Source of the DNA: Capitulum mitella
Lineage: Eukaryota; Arthropoda; Thecostraca; Pollicipedomorpha; Pollicipedidae
Reading direction: 5' to 3'
Length of the DNA stretch: 64,000 bases
Assembly (NCBI GenBank): GCA_030062745.1
Contig: CP099851.1
Span: forward strand, 6,325,661-6,389,660
Within the stretch, counting starts at the first letter, position 1. Every line of letters begins with the position of its first letter. A program made the position numbers and the translations under genes. The notes under the pieces were generated by a model. That model worked only from the letters and a program-made list of their open reading frames with translations, was not told the DNA's origin and ran no database searches. Positions 1-10,579 of the stretch are shown in pieces.

Positions 1-1169
1 ACGGTCAGCCTCCCACTAGGGGCTAGGATAAGAAAGTTTTTGAAGAGGAAAGTGATGTTTTTATTATCCCATTACCCATTGAGAATCAGGAAGGGGAAGA
101 GTACCGTTTCATACCCCTGTAGATGCAACATTTGTACTTTGTTCGCATAATCATGACAATGTAAACTGCGAAGAAACGAAACACACTGTTTCATCCCACA
201 AACCATGCATTATTGACGAGCTGTTTTATGCTAACGTCCTTGCTCTGCACCTCTATGTTCTGCTACGAGGTAGAATCATGTTCAGCGGTCCAATCTGCTC
301 ATGGTGTTGAGGCAACGTTGTCCAGAACTGCAGAGGATATACCGGCTCCGAGTTTGCAAACGGTAGATGTTGCTTCTCCCGTTTGACAAGACTGGATAAC
401 TGCATCCGGAGACACTAGAACGTTTTATGCAGCATCCTGGCATAGAAGCCCACATTATTGTTTTTCCTCTCTAGACGTCGAGGTGGTTAATTAAGTGTCA
501 ACGTTGCAAGGTGCAGGCGTCTTGAGATTTGACACCATTTAGCATTTTGATGGTTTTGCTGTCGCATACGATCGGCTGCCTGTTGTTCGGAGTAATAGAC
601 GGGCTTGGCGACCGTGAATGTTCGACCCTCAGTAGCAAAGCTCGTCAGTAAGACGCATATTAAAGGAAATACGTCGCCACGGTGGGCTTTTAATAAATAC
701 ACGTGGTTCTATCTCTGGGGCGGCCCACAAGGTCTCGCCCCCCAATGGATTGTGGGCAAACGTTGATGCAGTATCTACTGCGCATTTCATCGAAGGAATA
801 CAGTACAGAGATTTGCTTATGATGTGATACAAAGAAAGGCAAGACCGTCGTCAGAGTAAAAATACTTTAAGCAATGATGTTCCATCATAAATGTAAATGA
901 ATTAATTCGTTACTAGTTATTATCATTCGCTGGGTTAGGTGAGAGCATATCTTCTTTCCCAATAAACTGCGTAAAATCATGCATAAACTCAATGTTTTTG
1001 TGCATAGGACGTAAATATATGCATTCAGTGCATATGTTTATAGGACGTGCATTGCACAGCAATAAGCGACAGTGGGGCTAGCCGTTACATGAGTGTGTTG
1101 ATGCAGTGACAATTACTCAATAACTTGCATTCTAGATACCTTGCGCATCACATGACGTAATTTACGACC
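1..1169. other. Non-coding stretch, no feature recognised
   Basis: I see no splice-bounded coding segment, RNA gene or repeat shared with the rest of the window. Short open frames here have no domain-like composition. It is probably intron or intergenic DNA 5' of the extracellular-protein exons. Confidence 0.4.
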
Positions 1170-1437
1170 TTAACTCGCACGCGAGTGGCAGTTGCCGCCG
1201 ATCATGCCCGAGTGGGAGGGGGGGAGGTTGAACGACTCCTCTATCTTACGAACTCCAATTACCCACGATAAAATAACACATCGTTGGAAGGCTGGTGACA
1301 AACAGAGCTTGAGACTGGTGTGGTGTTTAGTTTTGGATAATATGGGTGTAAGTGGGCCATTTACGCCATATATATGTTTTCTCATAGCCGACTGCATGAA
1401 ACCGAGAAGCGGCCTGGATCTCACTGGCTGAGGTTAA
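1170..1437 (-). repeat. Terminal fragment of repeat family B
   Basis: This begins with TTAA followed by a C-rich terminus and a G-rich run. It then continues as the reverse complement of the right-end segment of the larger family B copies, with the same block around AAACATATATAGG. It ends at the TTAA where the next family B copy begins, so it is a terminal fragment lying head to head with that copy. Confidence 0.65.
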
Positions 1438-2548
1438 CCCACCCCCGACTGGGGAGGCTGTTGACAGCCCCCCTTGAGGTTTTTTCGGGATTGCGAGAAA
1501 ACAAACAAAGACAGAGCCACGAAACTTTGTCTTTTTCTTAATGATTTTTGCATCTTGTGTCGAAATTCTGACCTCATGTCAGGTCAGATGCCTGACGTAG
1601 CCCAGGTCAAACCGACCTACGTCCAAAAAAGTTTAGCGCCCTCTAACTTTTTCGCAAAACAAGATATCTCAATAATACTTTCAGAGATTAGTGATGCTGA
1701 TAGATGGAATAAATCTGCTATCTCAGATTTCTCGGAGTTTTCCGGGTCATTGGCCTAAGGTCAACCCCATTTTTAAGACATGTCGTTTTTTCGGAAACTG
1801 ACAGAACGTTTTATAACATTTTTAGTGTGGAGTGAAGCAGACATCTAGTTACCGTCATTAGGCAAAGTATCAATGACTTCCAGCCATTGATCTGAGGTCA
1901 GGTTACGAATAACTGTAGTGAGGCAAAATGTACCACCGTCAAAATCGGCGATGAATTACTCAGAATGGGTAGAAAATGGCAGAACTAGTTTGCACAGACG
2001 GAAGTAATACCAGGAACCTCAAAAAGTTTGAAAAAGTAGCATATTTTAGAAATAAACAGGCCCTCGCCAATACAGCTCTGCGCATTGTGTAAAATAGTAA
2101 CTAATGAACTTTCCCAAAATTTCAGCATGGAAAACCATCACAAGAACCAGCAAGATCAATAAAATTTACATGGATAGGCTTTTTTGGAGAAAATAAAGGA
2201 GCGCTAAAATTAGTTCCCGTCAATTTGTTACTGCATACGGCTTCGGCGCACGCCGATAGCCGGCCCGAAAATCGCCGTGTCTTTAACTCGACGTTTCGGC
2301 GTATATATTTAACAAATCTGAGAAATAAGATGTGGATCAGCATTTGCGGACCTTTACCTGTGCGCTGGTGCCTTTACTCATGCGTTATTAGCCACAGCAC
2401 AGCCCTTGAGATTCAGGCCATTTCTCGGTCTCATGCAGTCGGCTATGAGAAAACATATATAGGGCGTAAATTGCTTACATATTATCTAAAACTAAAAATG
2501 AGACCAGTTTCGAGCTCTACTCGTCACATGCTTTCCATCGTTGTGCTT
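1434..2548 (+). mobile_element. Family B non-autonomous element, copy 1 (right end missing)
   Basis: It starts with TTAACCC, then a G-run and a C-run that can pair around a GTTGAC loop, and carries the internal landmarks common to all family B copies: a segment rich in AGGTCA-type motifs, CACCGTCAAAATCGGCGATG, AATAAAATTTACATGG and a right block with CATATATAGGGCGTAAATTG. No long coding frame is shared between copies, so it is non-autonomous. TTAA flanks and CCC starts are typical of piggyBac-like elements, but that class is inferred. The right terminus is cut off where the TGACGT minisatellite begins. Confidence 0.7.
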
Positions 2549-2860
2549 CCTTGTTTCTACTGACGTTCTGTTGATGTCCATCTGGTGTCCTCCAGTCCTT
2601 GCCGGTGCCCTGCTAACGTCTTACTGACGTTGATGTTTTGCTGCCGTCCTGCTAGCGTCCTGTTGACGCCCCGCTTACATCCCGCTAACGTCACGATGAC
2701 GTCACGATGACGCGCAGCTGACATAGCAATGGCGTTAACGTTCCAATGGCGTACCGCTGACTTTCCGCTGACATACCGATGACGTATTGCTGGAGTTCCG
2801 CTGACGTACCACTGACGTCCCAGTGACGTTGGGTTGACGCCGTGCTGACGTGCGCCGGTG
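2549..2860. repeat. Degenerate TGACGT-rich minisatellite next to an exon
   Basis: An imperfect tandem array with a unit of roughly 11 bases of the form CGCTGACGTCC runs almost to the acceptor of the next exon. It contains many TGACGT half-sites and at least one full palindrome TGACGTCA at 2697-2704, the consensus of CREB/ATF-type factors. Whether any protein binds is unknown; the array may simply be a neutral minisatellite. Reading frames through it are artefacts of the repeat. Confidence 0.75.
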
Positions 2861-2867
2861 GCCGCAG

Positions 2868-3041
2868 TTTCGCCACGCTGTCGGAGGACGGTGTCGTGCT
2901 GGGCTCGCTGCCGTCTGGCGTGCCGCCCTGGTACCGCCTGCTGCTGTCGGACGGCCTGCTGTGCTCCGGCCGACAGGCTACCTCCTTCATCGAATCCCAG
3001 GCCAGGGTGAACACCGGCCTCCGGCTCAACGTCCACTTCGA
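2868..3041 (+). CDS. Extracellular LamG/EGF gene, first visible exon
   Basis: An open segment lies between an acceptor ending GCCGCAG and a consensus donor GTGAGT. One base completes a codon at the start and two are left over at the end (phase 2), which fit the next exon exactly. The translation (FATLSEDGVVLGSLPSG onward) has the alternating hydrophobic beta-strand pattern of a laminin-G or concanavalin-like sandwich and leads directly into a recognisable LamG C-terminal half. GC content is far above the surrounding DNA. Upstream exons must exist (no signal peptide or start here) and were not found in the first 2.8 kb. The gene is probably a large secreted or membrane adhesion/matrix protein; I do not assign a named orthologue. 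Confidence 0.7.
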
Positions 3042-5106
3042 GTGAGTCCCGGTGGCGCCGTGCTCTCGGCCGGGCTCGAGGCGCCAGCGTGCTCTCTCGG
3101 CCGGGGTTTGGGCGCCTCGTCTGCGTCATGGAGTCAGGGCCTGACCGCTCCACGCGTGGGAGCCGGGGAGCTGCTGCTGACGGTGTGTGGTTCGAGGCGT
3201 CGCTGTACTGCTGCCCGCTGCGCTTTTGATGAGCCTCCGTCGTTCCGTCGCTTAGAGTCCCGGACGAACATTGCCCGCTGGGTGTGCAGAAGTCACGTGT
3301 CTATTATTCCTGCAGTCTGCCTATTCCGACAATCTGCGTGAGAGCTAGGAACTCACTGGCCAATCGTCTTCGTTAATGACGTGGAGCGTTCCGGACGGGA
3401 GATTATGGGCCTAATCAGAGGAAACGTGGTTCTTGCCTCGCGTGAGCAAACCTACCGCGTGCAGTCCCCCCCCCCCCTTCCTGCCATGATGAACTGACTA
3501 CACAACGCCTCGCGCGCGCCATTCGCTGCGCGCAGACGTCGCGTATGCCTTGCTGTCCTGTGCGCAGAACGCTGCGTACCTGCACACTGCGTACTATGAG
3601 ACTATGAGGGGACTATGGAAGGGAAGTGGCACTGCGCTGGTCCCACCCACGAACCAGTCCCGAACTCCGACCCAGTGGCAGATGTTGCTGGAACGGACGA
3701 AAGAAACAGCACTGGGGGTAAAGCTCACATGTTACACTGTCTTAGACTTTCGTTCCCAAAACGAGGTAGCTGGAGGCGACAGTTCTCCAGCCGGTTCCCG
3801 TCATGCCAGCCGGAAATGTAAGGAATGAGTCAACTGAGACCGGAAGCCAAAGGATCTGACTGTGAGCCAGGCAGGGGAGCGGCCCAGCAGGAGAGAGGCA
3901 GGGGGCAGGTGCCCTCCTGCCAGCAGGTAGGGGCAAGAGCATGCCCCCGCCCCCAAATGGGGAGGCCCCTTTCACTCAAACTGAGAGGTTTGTAGTTAGA
4001 CATTTGTTATCAAATTTCTGAGCAAGGAGGCCCCAAAACTGGGCTAGGTTTTCCCTTATCGGGTTCAGCAGGCTCTTTTCTGCACCAAGAGGCCCCTTTT
4101 CTGGATCAGGAAGGCCCTTTATGAATTAGGTAGCCCCTCCTCTGAATCAGGAGACCCTGTTTTGTGCTGAGGAGTTCCCTTTGCTGGCTCAAGAGGCCCC
4201 TTCATGAATCAGGAGGTTCCTGTTCTGGATTTGGAGACACCCTCTAAATATCAGGAGGCCCCTGCTCTGGTACAGGAGGCTCCTCTTATGTATCAGGAGG
4301 CCTCTGTTCTGGATCAGGAGGCCTTGTTTTGAGACAAGGAGGCCCTTTGCAAGATTGGGAAACCCCTCTTTATGAATCAGGAGGCTCCTGTTCTGAATTA
4401 GGAGGCCTCTCTTTGTATCAGAAGGCCCCTGTTTTGGAACAGGAGGTCCTGTTTTGGAACAAGGAGGCCCTTTCCTGGATCGGGAAGTTCCTATACGAAT
4501 CAGAAGGCTCTCCTACGAGGAAACCCTTTTTGTCTGAGAGGTCCCCTGGAGAATTCCCCCTCCCCCAACTCAAAATCCGTGGCGCCGCCCCTGGAGTCAG
4601 AAAACTGTTGTTCTGTAAATCATCCCGGGCGCCAATGTTGCGCTAAATGGTGCTCCGTTGAGCGATGGATTTAGCACAGCTCTCGTGATACGGCCACCGG
4701 ATCGAAATCACTACAAAAAGGCGTGCCGTTCACTTCATAATAACTTCCTCTAACCGGGCACGATTTGACCACAGATCGCTGTATTCAGAGCGACGCTAAG
4801 TGGCTTATGTGACCGTGATATAGCGATGCCGATAATAATCACACCGGCTAAACAGCACATCACCATTACGTGCTCGCAACGGCCGGCGGTGGATTTCTCG
4901 GCGCGCGGTTTTAGAGGCGGACTTGCGGCGCGCGACCGCGTCCGTGAGGGAAGCAGGACGTAGTGATGATAGAGCGGCTGCTGTGCCAGCTTCCGATGTT
5001 TTAAACATGGGTCCTACGGCATGGAAATTTAACCTCTAAATGGCTCTCCTTGTGCCTGCGCTGATTTTGCCCGATACCGGACTGGTCTGCCCTGACGTCT
5101 CCACAG
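3042..5106. other. Intron with degenerate GAGGCCCC-type tandem repeat
   Basis: This is an intron between two phase-matched exons. From about 4,020 to 4,560 it holds a degenerate tandem repeat with a unit of roughly 21-22 bases resembling CAGGAGGCCCCTGTTCTGGAT. Open frames through this array are repeat artefacts. The rest shows no recognisable element. Confidence 0.6.
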
Positions 5107-5290
5107 GCTGCGCTGGCTGGCCGGGCCCCCGGGAGGCCAGGACAGATGCAGGGCCGCCATCCGCATGTCCGGCTCGCCGGTGCTGGTGGCGCAGCAGTTC
5201 GCCACCCGGCCTCCGGACCGCAGAGTGGCGCTGGTTGTCGGCAGCTTACCTCGTCAGCCGGGCTTCAATGGTTACCTGCTGGAGCTGCAC
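5107..5290 (+). CDS. LamG domain exon (C-terminal half of first LamG)
   Basis: The acceptor is CTCCACAG and the donor GTAAGA. One base joins the two left by the preceding exon, and the exon ends in phase 0. The product includes RVALVVGSLPRQPGFNGYLLELH, and the next exon continues VNGKPYD. The pattern FxGYLxELxVNGxxYD is the classic end of a laminin-G domain, where the last strands pack before the following EGF module. A cysteine (GGQDRCRAA) lies in the sandwich. LamG domains bind heparan sulphate, dystroglycan or other surface ligands in known families; the ligand here is unknown. Confidence 0.82.
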
Positions 5291-5630
5291 GTAAGAGGGT
5301 TTTCCGTTGCCTGTTGGAATTAGGACGGCGTGTAACATATCTCTCACTTCCTCAATGCAGGCTATTGACATTGCTTGGGCTTCAGAAAGATGGCCAGTTA
5401 CCATTTCCAGGAAAAAGTGCGCGTGTTGCCACTGCGCAGAAGCCCACAAGTCGATGCATTTATTCGTCTCACCTTTTGCGACGGTATCACTGGGTGCAGT
5501 CAAACATGAAGTTCTCCAGCCACGCCTATTCCACCGACGCTAATTTGACTTCAAACGTGCCGGGCCGTGTTGACGACCTCCCAGTATCGCAGCAACAGTT
5601 CTGACACGGGTGTTGCATGCTCCTGGGCAG

Positions 5631-5779
5631 GTGAACGGAAAGCCGTACGATCAGCTCTCCGTCGTCGTGGCCGACGGGGTGGGCAAGTCCAAGTCCCCCT
5701 GCCAGGAGGTGCAATGCGAGAACAATGGCACGTGTGTGCAGCAGACGTGGATGTCGGTCACGTGCCGGTGCAGAGGTGG
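5631..5779 (+). CDS. End of LamG plus EGF-like module
   Basis: The acceptor is CCTGGGCAG and the donor GTGCGT; phase 0 in, phase 2 out. It completes the LamG domain (VNGKPYDQLSVVV) and then encodes an EGF-like module with ordered cysteines: CQEV, CENNGTC, TCRC and a final cysteine supplied by the next exon (GGFSGPRC). The spacing C-x4-C-x4-C-x8-C-x-C-x7-C fits an EGF module in which the first five cysteines lie on this exon. A donor four bases earlier would break the frame of the next exon, so GTGCGT is preferred. Confidence 0.85.
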
Positions 5780-7290
5780 GTGCGTCCGAGTTCGTTTTGA
5801 GTGGGAGTTCCTTCACTCACTCCAATGGCATATGTGTTGCCAGCCACGTGGGTACAAGGGTCTTTTCCAACAATGTTGGTGGAACCAAAGGTGGATTTTC
5901 GTCGAAGACAAAATGTCGCTTTATAAGCTCCCGTTCTCGATATTGTGATGGGCCCCAACCATTGCGTTATGGTTCGTTCTGTCTTAATCTATTATGACAC
6001 TCACTCGTACATCGGTTGATAAAAAGAGGGCTAGTGATGCACATTGGCCTATAGAGGCCAGCATTTTAGCAAGGCCAGCATATTTTTGTTTAAATATGGT
6101 TGGCATTGATCTGGAACATACATTTCAGCCAGGAAAACATAACCAAGTCCTCAGATTACTATTATTATCATAATATCGGATGTAATCCATGAAAAGTGAC
6201 TTAAATGTATACTTGTATTGTTAAAGCGCATTAAGTGTGGTCCACGTTGGTGCGGCCAAAATCCATGTTGGTGGGGCTAAAACCAAAGTTGATGGGGCCA
6301 TGGACCCATCAAGTCATCAAGTGATAGATTACAGAACGATAAATCGGAAAAAAAGCTTAAGAACTTGCATCCAAACCATGACAATGACGGCGGTTCAGCA
6401 AAACAACGATTATTTATTTCATTGTGCGATTTGGGACAGCGAAGAACTTTCTTCTTAAAATGTTCGCCATGTATTTTCAACCCTTTCTTTACTGCGACAG
6501 CTAGTTTTCATCAGACTTCATTACGTTTTCAACATTATCAAGAGCGTCGTTTCGTGCATATGTTTGTACATTTTCGTCAATGAGCTTTACCACTGTGTTG
6601 GATTTGCGATTCCTGGTACCGATAACACCGTGAGCGTTTGTTTCGAATTTTATTGGAAAATGTATCATAAATGCACACCATTAACTTTTTGTAAAAAGCG
6701 TTATCAAACTCGCTGTCACCCAGTTTTGCTCGATTTGCATCCTTTAGCAATGTATGTATGGCTAAATTAAACGGACAACGTTAGGTTTGTATTAGCGTTT
6801 TATATTCACGTTGGCTTTTCTCGACAAATACAAAAATCGTAAGGCTCGGGAATATTAAAAGAATATGTTTGAAAACTCAACATGGCTGCAGGGGGTACGC
6901 TGAAACAACTTAAGAAAGAGAGTGTCAAGACCCGTTTTCGTCGTAAGCGTGACATAAGACATGCAACAGCGAAATATGCACATTTTATCGCCGTTTGTCG
7001 CCCCTTCGCCATTTTACCCAGCCTGTTGAAATATGGAAGGAATGCATCACAAACGTACTGATGTTGTTATCATCTACAAGCTTCCATTTACATTTCGTAT
7101 TGCACTACTAAGCGTCCGATCCTCTGTTAATGTACAAAATTTTTCGTGTCGCTGTTGATTTAAAAGCGTCCGTGTTACTGTTCTCTGCGGTCGGGGACGC
7201 CGTTTTGCTGCGCTGCATGTGTCGTCTGTTGGCCGTCTGTGCCGCCGCCGAACGGTCGAAGGCCGGGTGCTGACGCCGTCGGCGCTGCAG
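5780..7290. other. Intron, nothing recognised
   Basis: AT-rich intron between two phase-matched EGF exons. A small local repetition, GTTGGTGCGGCCAAAA / GTTGGTGGGGCTAAAA / GTTGATGGGGCCA, occurs at about 6,245-6,300. No coding segment or mobile element is evident. Confidence 0.55.
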
Positions 7291-7427
7291 TTTCAGCGGA
7301 CCGCGGTGCGGCACGCTCCTCTGCGACCCGGACCAGTGCGGTCCCAGAGCTCAGTGCGCGGTCCTGGAGCCCGCGCGATCCGTCTGTCTGTGCCCGTTCG
7401 GCCGCACGGGGACGCGGTGCCAAACAG
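7291..7427 (+). CDS. EGF-like exon (end of EGF1, EGF2)
   Basis: The acceptor is GCGCTGCAG and the donor GTAACG; phase 2 in, phase 1 out. It closes the first EGF module (FSGPRC) and encodes a second: CDPDQC, GPRAQC, SVCLC and GRTGTRC. The Cx(4)C...CxC...GxxGxxC layout is unmistakable. There is no Asp/Asn signature typical of calcium-binding EGF modules. Both splice phases agree with the neighbours, which makes this one of the most secure exons of the gene. Confidence 0.87.
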
Positions 7428-7846
7428 GTAACGCTGGAGACCACCTGTCGGTCGGCGGCGGCCGGCTTCTTACTTCACGTGGAATTATGTCGTAGCTTTA
7501 GCAAACAGCAGAGAAACATATATGGTTAAAAGCATTTAGAAGGCTTATGAATACACTGAATTAATCTCAAGGTAATGCTGCCAATGGTTGCTAGTAGCTA
7601 ACCAGCAGATGTATATTCCAGAAGTTCAACTAATTTCGTTTCGATGAGACCTTGCAGTGTAGCGTCATCGTTTCTATCCCTTTTTCTTACTGAAAAGATC
7701 TATTTTTATGTCTTTACGGGGTACAAAGCCCCTAGAGCAGTTGTTGTTTTGTCACAAGTTGATCCATGTCATACAAAACGATTCGTCCAGCCAATATGGT
7801 CCAGATTGCGCCGGGGGTGACAACTCTTGATCCCTTTGCTGCGCAG

Positions 7847-8043
7847 AGGAAGCGTATCCAGACTCCCAGTACCGGCTCCACGGGTCTCTGGGAGGATTCT
7901 CCTCGTACCTGGCCCTGAATGTGAGCAGCAGCCTGCGCCACCAGTTCTGGATGTTCTTCCATTTGCACACGAACGGCACCAGCCAGACGGCGCTGCTCGG
8001 CCTCCTGACGAACGGCACCACACGAGACTTTGGGGAAAGGCCG
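7847..8043 (+). CDS. LamG-like exon after EGF2
   Basis: The acceptor is TGCGCAG and the donor GTAGGT; phase 1 in, phase 0 out. It encodes a beta-rich segment beginning YRLHGSLGGFSSYLALNV and then FWMFFHLHTNGTSQTALLG, the usual opening strands of a laminin-G domain (FxxYLAL, then FWMFFxLxTN). Two N-x-S/T motifs suggest glycosylation of a secreted domain. The LamG-EGF-EGF-LamG order recalls neurexin-like, classical invertebrate cadherin and crumbs-like ectodomains, but none is diagnosed. Confidence 0.8.
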
Positions 8044-8429
8044 GTAGGTGGCAGCACGAGACTGGGATAGGTGACGCGCGGAACGGTTCAGTGGAGGTAG
8101 CCGAACGAAGATTGGCGTTCATTGCCTCGGGGCACCGGCATGACCGTGCTGAAGATGGCGATTGTTGACATGAAGCGTTGTTGTCCTTTTTAGGTTTTGA
8201 GCCTTCCTCTTGACCAGAACAACTTCGTTTATGGATATTGTTCGAATGAACGTTTTTTGCAGCACAGGGATCATCGTCGTGTTACGTGTTTTTGCTGGCT
8301 CACAAAAAATTAGTAGTTTTCTTCCACGAAATCGACGAAGATTTCGGCGTAGCGCTATCAGCATTACCATTCTCGGGTCGAGCCAGGTCTTTCTTTGAGC
8401 TAATGCTGAGCGGTTTCCCATGGTTTCAG

Positions 8430-8610
8430 GAGCTGCTACTTTCTTCCGAGAAGTGAAACAGCTTCCGTAAGCCGAACGTCCGCGTCCCAGACGAGTTCAC
8501 GTTTAGCCCTTCCTCGGCGGAGACGAACTCCACCTCCTCCCGGCTATGGCGAGATGTGGACGGCGACTTTTTCGCCGTCACCCTCAGCAGGGGCCACGTC
8601 AACGTGGTAC
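8430..8610 (+). CDS. LamG-like exon with in-frame TGA
   Basis: The acceptor is GTTTCAG; the donor GTAACG leaves phase 1, which fits the next exon. The frame that gives LamG-like sequence (PDEFTFSPSS, then DGDFFAVTLSRGHVNVV) is the frame entered from the preceding phase-0 donor, but it contains TGA at 8454-8456, nine codons into the exon. No alternative acceptor downstream of the TGA keeps phase with the preceding exon. Possible explanations are a nonsense allele, sequence error, an unseen alternative splice, or gene decay. Confidence 0.6.
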
Positions 8611-9029
8611 GTAACGTGGGACCTGGGCTCTGGTGAGTTTGGTACTTACCTGTGTTGCCTGGGTATGGCGAGTCACGGTTACTGGCAGTTACTCTGACGT
8701 GGGTGAAGTTGATTTTCACAGCTGCTGGCTGGATGCCTATCTAGGACCGGGGAATGGCGAGCCGAGTTTGGCGATCTTTTCGTCTTAAATAACTTATTCG
8801 GAGTTCGTACTTTGCTCTTATTCAAAAGAGCACACGGTATAAATGCTGCGATATGTCTTGTTTCCTCGCATGATGCTTGTTTTCATACTACACTCACAAT
8901 GTGTTTTATGGACTGCCGTTAATAGACCACTGGTATAATCGCTCAGTTTCCGTGGCCCTTTCGGAACATTTTCTTGGTGAGACTGGCGCTGGTGACGCCC
9001 CTCGCCTTCACCGCGGTTCTGTCCTGCAG

Positions 9030-9124
9030 GCGTCAAGCGGCTGAAGTCGGAGGCTCCCCTCGACCCGGCGATGATCGTGCAGACCGTGCGGGTCGGCCGC
9101 CGGGCCCAGAGAGTCTGGCTCCAG
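9030..9124 (+). CDS. LamG-like exon, end duplicated in tandem downstream
   Basis: The acceptor is GTCCTGCAG and the donor GTGAGT; phase 1 in, phase 0 out. The product (VKRLKSEAPLDPAM, then VQTVRVGRRAQRVWLQ) continues the LamG fold, with the G-x-x-x-x-x-V-W-L-Q strand that normally precedes VNG. The last 34 bases of this exon and its donor are the first unit of an 88-bp minisatellite, so several extra copies of the same exon end and donor follow within the intron. Confidence 0.72.
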
Positions 9125-9442
9125 GTGAGTCCGGGTTCACAGACTGTCCTGCTCACAGAGTCTGGCCCCAGTGAGTCTGGTCGGCCGCCGGGCTCACAGA
9201 GTCTGGCTCCAGGTGAGTCCGGGTTCACAGACTGTCCTGCTCACAGAGTCTGGCCCCAGTGAGTCTGGTCGGCCGCCGGGCTCACAGAGTCTGGCTCCAG
9301 GTGAGTCCGGGTTCACAGACTGTCCTGACCACAGAGTCTGGCCCCAGTGAGTCTGGTCGGCCGCCGGGCTCACAGAGTTTGGCTTCAGGTGAGTCTGGGC
9401 TCACAGACTGCCCTGCTCACAGAGTCTGGCTCCAGTGAGTCT
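9091..9442 (+). repeat. 88-bp minisatellite containing exon end and splice donor
   Basis: Units begin GGTCGGCCGCCGGG at 9091, 9179, 9267 and 9355, an exact 88-base period, with a partial fifth part. Each unit holds a copy of the exon end (GAGTCTGGCTCCAG) followed by GTGAGTCCGG or GTGAGTCTGG, so three extra consensus donors lie downstream of the true one. The unit is two parts intron to one part exon, showing that the array grew across a splice junction. Confidence 0.9.
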
Positions 9443-9454
9443 GAAACAGTGCAG

Positions 9455-9548
9455 GTTGGCCGCTGGGCCAACTGCACTGTCACTGCAAACTGCACGACAG
9501 TCAGTGCTGGCTGTCGTGTCCCGAGGGCACCTACGAGGCCAACCAAAG
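9455..9548 (+). CDS. Cysteine-rich (furin-like) exon
   Basis: The acceptor ends AGTGCAG and the donor is GTCAGT with phase 2, which matches the next exon. The frame encodes LHCHCKLHDSQCWLSC and then PEGTYEANQR. The Cys spacing and the PEGTY motif are typical of furin-like cysteine-rich repeats (SCPxGTY...). The acceptor phase does not agree with the preceding exon (phase 0 against a required phase 1), so an exon may be missing between them or the 88-bp array may have displaced the real donor. Confidence 0.6.
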
Positions 9549-10043
9549 GTCAGTCACGTGCCCGTCTGTGGTCGGCTGGACTGCAGCTGGCCAGTTTTGA
9601 GGTCGACTTCTGCTGTTGGTGCCTGGCTTAGCCTTGGTCATACCGATGCTTGGGTACGTGTTCAGTGAATGCTCGGCCGTGTCTACATGGCATTTGTGGT
9701 GAGTAACGCTTCATGGCACCTTGCTAAATTTCAAGATTCTGAGTAAACTTCAACTGGAGCCAACAAAACGGCTTATCTTGCTTTACAGTTATTCATGCGT
9801 CACAAGCACAACATTACCATAGAAAGACTTCATTGCAGTGCGACCAGTACAAGTAGAAATCGTGTAGTTAAAGCAAACTAGCTGTGACGCGCACTCCGGT
9901 GCGGCCGAGAGGAGATCAGCTAGCCTTCAGCCGAGCACGGTCTGTGTGCATGTCGCACACACATGTTCTATGCAGTCGTGCGGGCCTGCAGGGCGTGAAG
10001 ATGTCGCCGTGTCCTGACGGGCGGCGCGCTGTGTGTCCGGCAG

Positions 10044-10182
10044 ATGTGAGCCCTGCTCCCCCGGCTGTGACGAGTGCGTGGGTCCGACCACCGACGAGTG
10101 CGTCACGTGCCAGGCCGGCCTGTCGCCCCTGACAGGGCCGCTGCGTGGCCGCCTGTTCGGAGGAGCTGCCCTGTCCGCAGTA
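10044..10182 (+). CDS. Furin-like cysteine-rich repeat exon with frameshift
   Basis: The acceptor is TCCGGCAG and the donor a consensus GTGAGT. Phase 2 is accepted to give RCEPCSPGCDECVGP, then DECVTCQAG, a textbook furin-like repeat. After SPLT the cysteine pattern continues only in the +1 frame (GRCVAACSEELPCPQ), so a one-base gain or two-base loss lies near 10,131-10,136. Such repeats occur in proprotein convertases, FRAS1-type matrix proteins and receptor ectodomains; here they follow LamG modules. Confidence 0.65.
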
Positions 10183-10412
10183 GTGAGTCGTGTCCGCGTG
10201 TCCGGACCGCGGCCGTGTCCGACGGCCGCCAGGCCGGTCGGGACCACCTCCAGTTTCGATGCGGCACACGTGTGCGGGACAGGCGGCCGCGGCCCCGGCC
10301 GTGCAGGGCTCGAGCTCGCGAGGGACGAGGCGGCGCGGCCGGCGGAGGAGGGGCACGTCAGTCGCCAGGCGTGGCCGTCCAGGTGGGCCTCTCCGTTCCA
10401 CCCGCTCGGTAG

Positions 10413-10574
10413 GCCCGGTGCCCGACCTCGAGCTGCCTAGTGCCACACGGAGAGGACCGGCTGGCGCCGCACGACTTCCAGCGTGGGCTGGCATCGTCGG
10501 CGGAGGACGTGGACGATATCAGGCACGGGCGACGCCGCGGGCCCAGGTCCTACAGCGTCCCGGCACCGCTGTGA
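10413..10574 (+). CDS. Possible last exon (weakly supported)
   Basis: After a pyrimidine-rich run ending CGGTAG an open frame gives CLVPHGEDRLAPHDFQRG, then an acidic and basic stretch (EDVDDIRHGRRRG), and stops with TGA. Its composition is like a polar C-terminal tail, the splice border is only plausible, and no transmembrane segment is visible between this and the furin-like exon. Two other frames are also open across this GC-rich DNA, so the call is tentative. AATAAA at 10757-10762 could serve as polyadenylation signal, though it lies inside a dispersed repeat. Confidence 0.28.
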   Translation, partial: ARCPTSSCLVPHGEDRLAPHDFQRGLASSAEDVDDIRHGRRRGPRSYSVPAPL

Positions 10575-10579
10575 GCTTG

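Noticed and set aside
4329..4646. Apparent 105-residue protein
   Set aside because: Lies in the degenerate GAGGCCCC tandem repeat within an intron.
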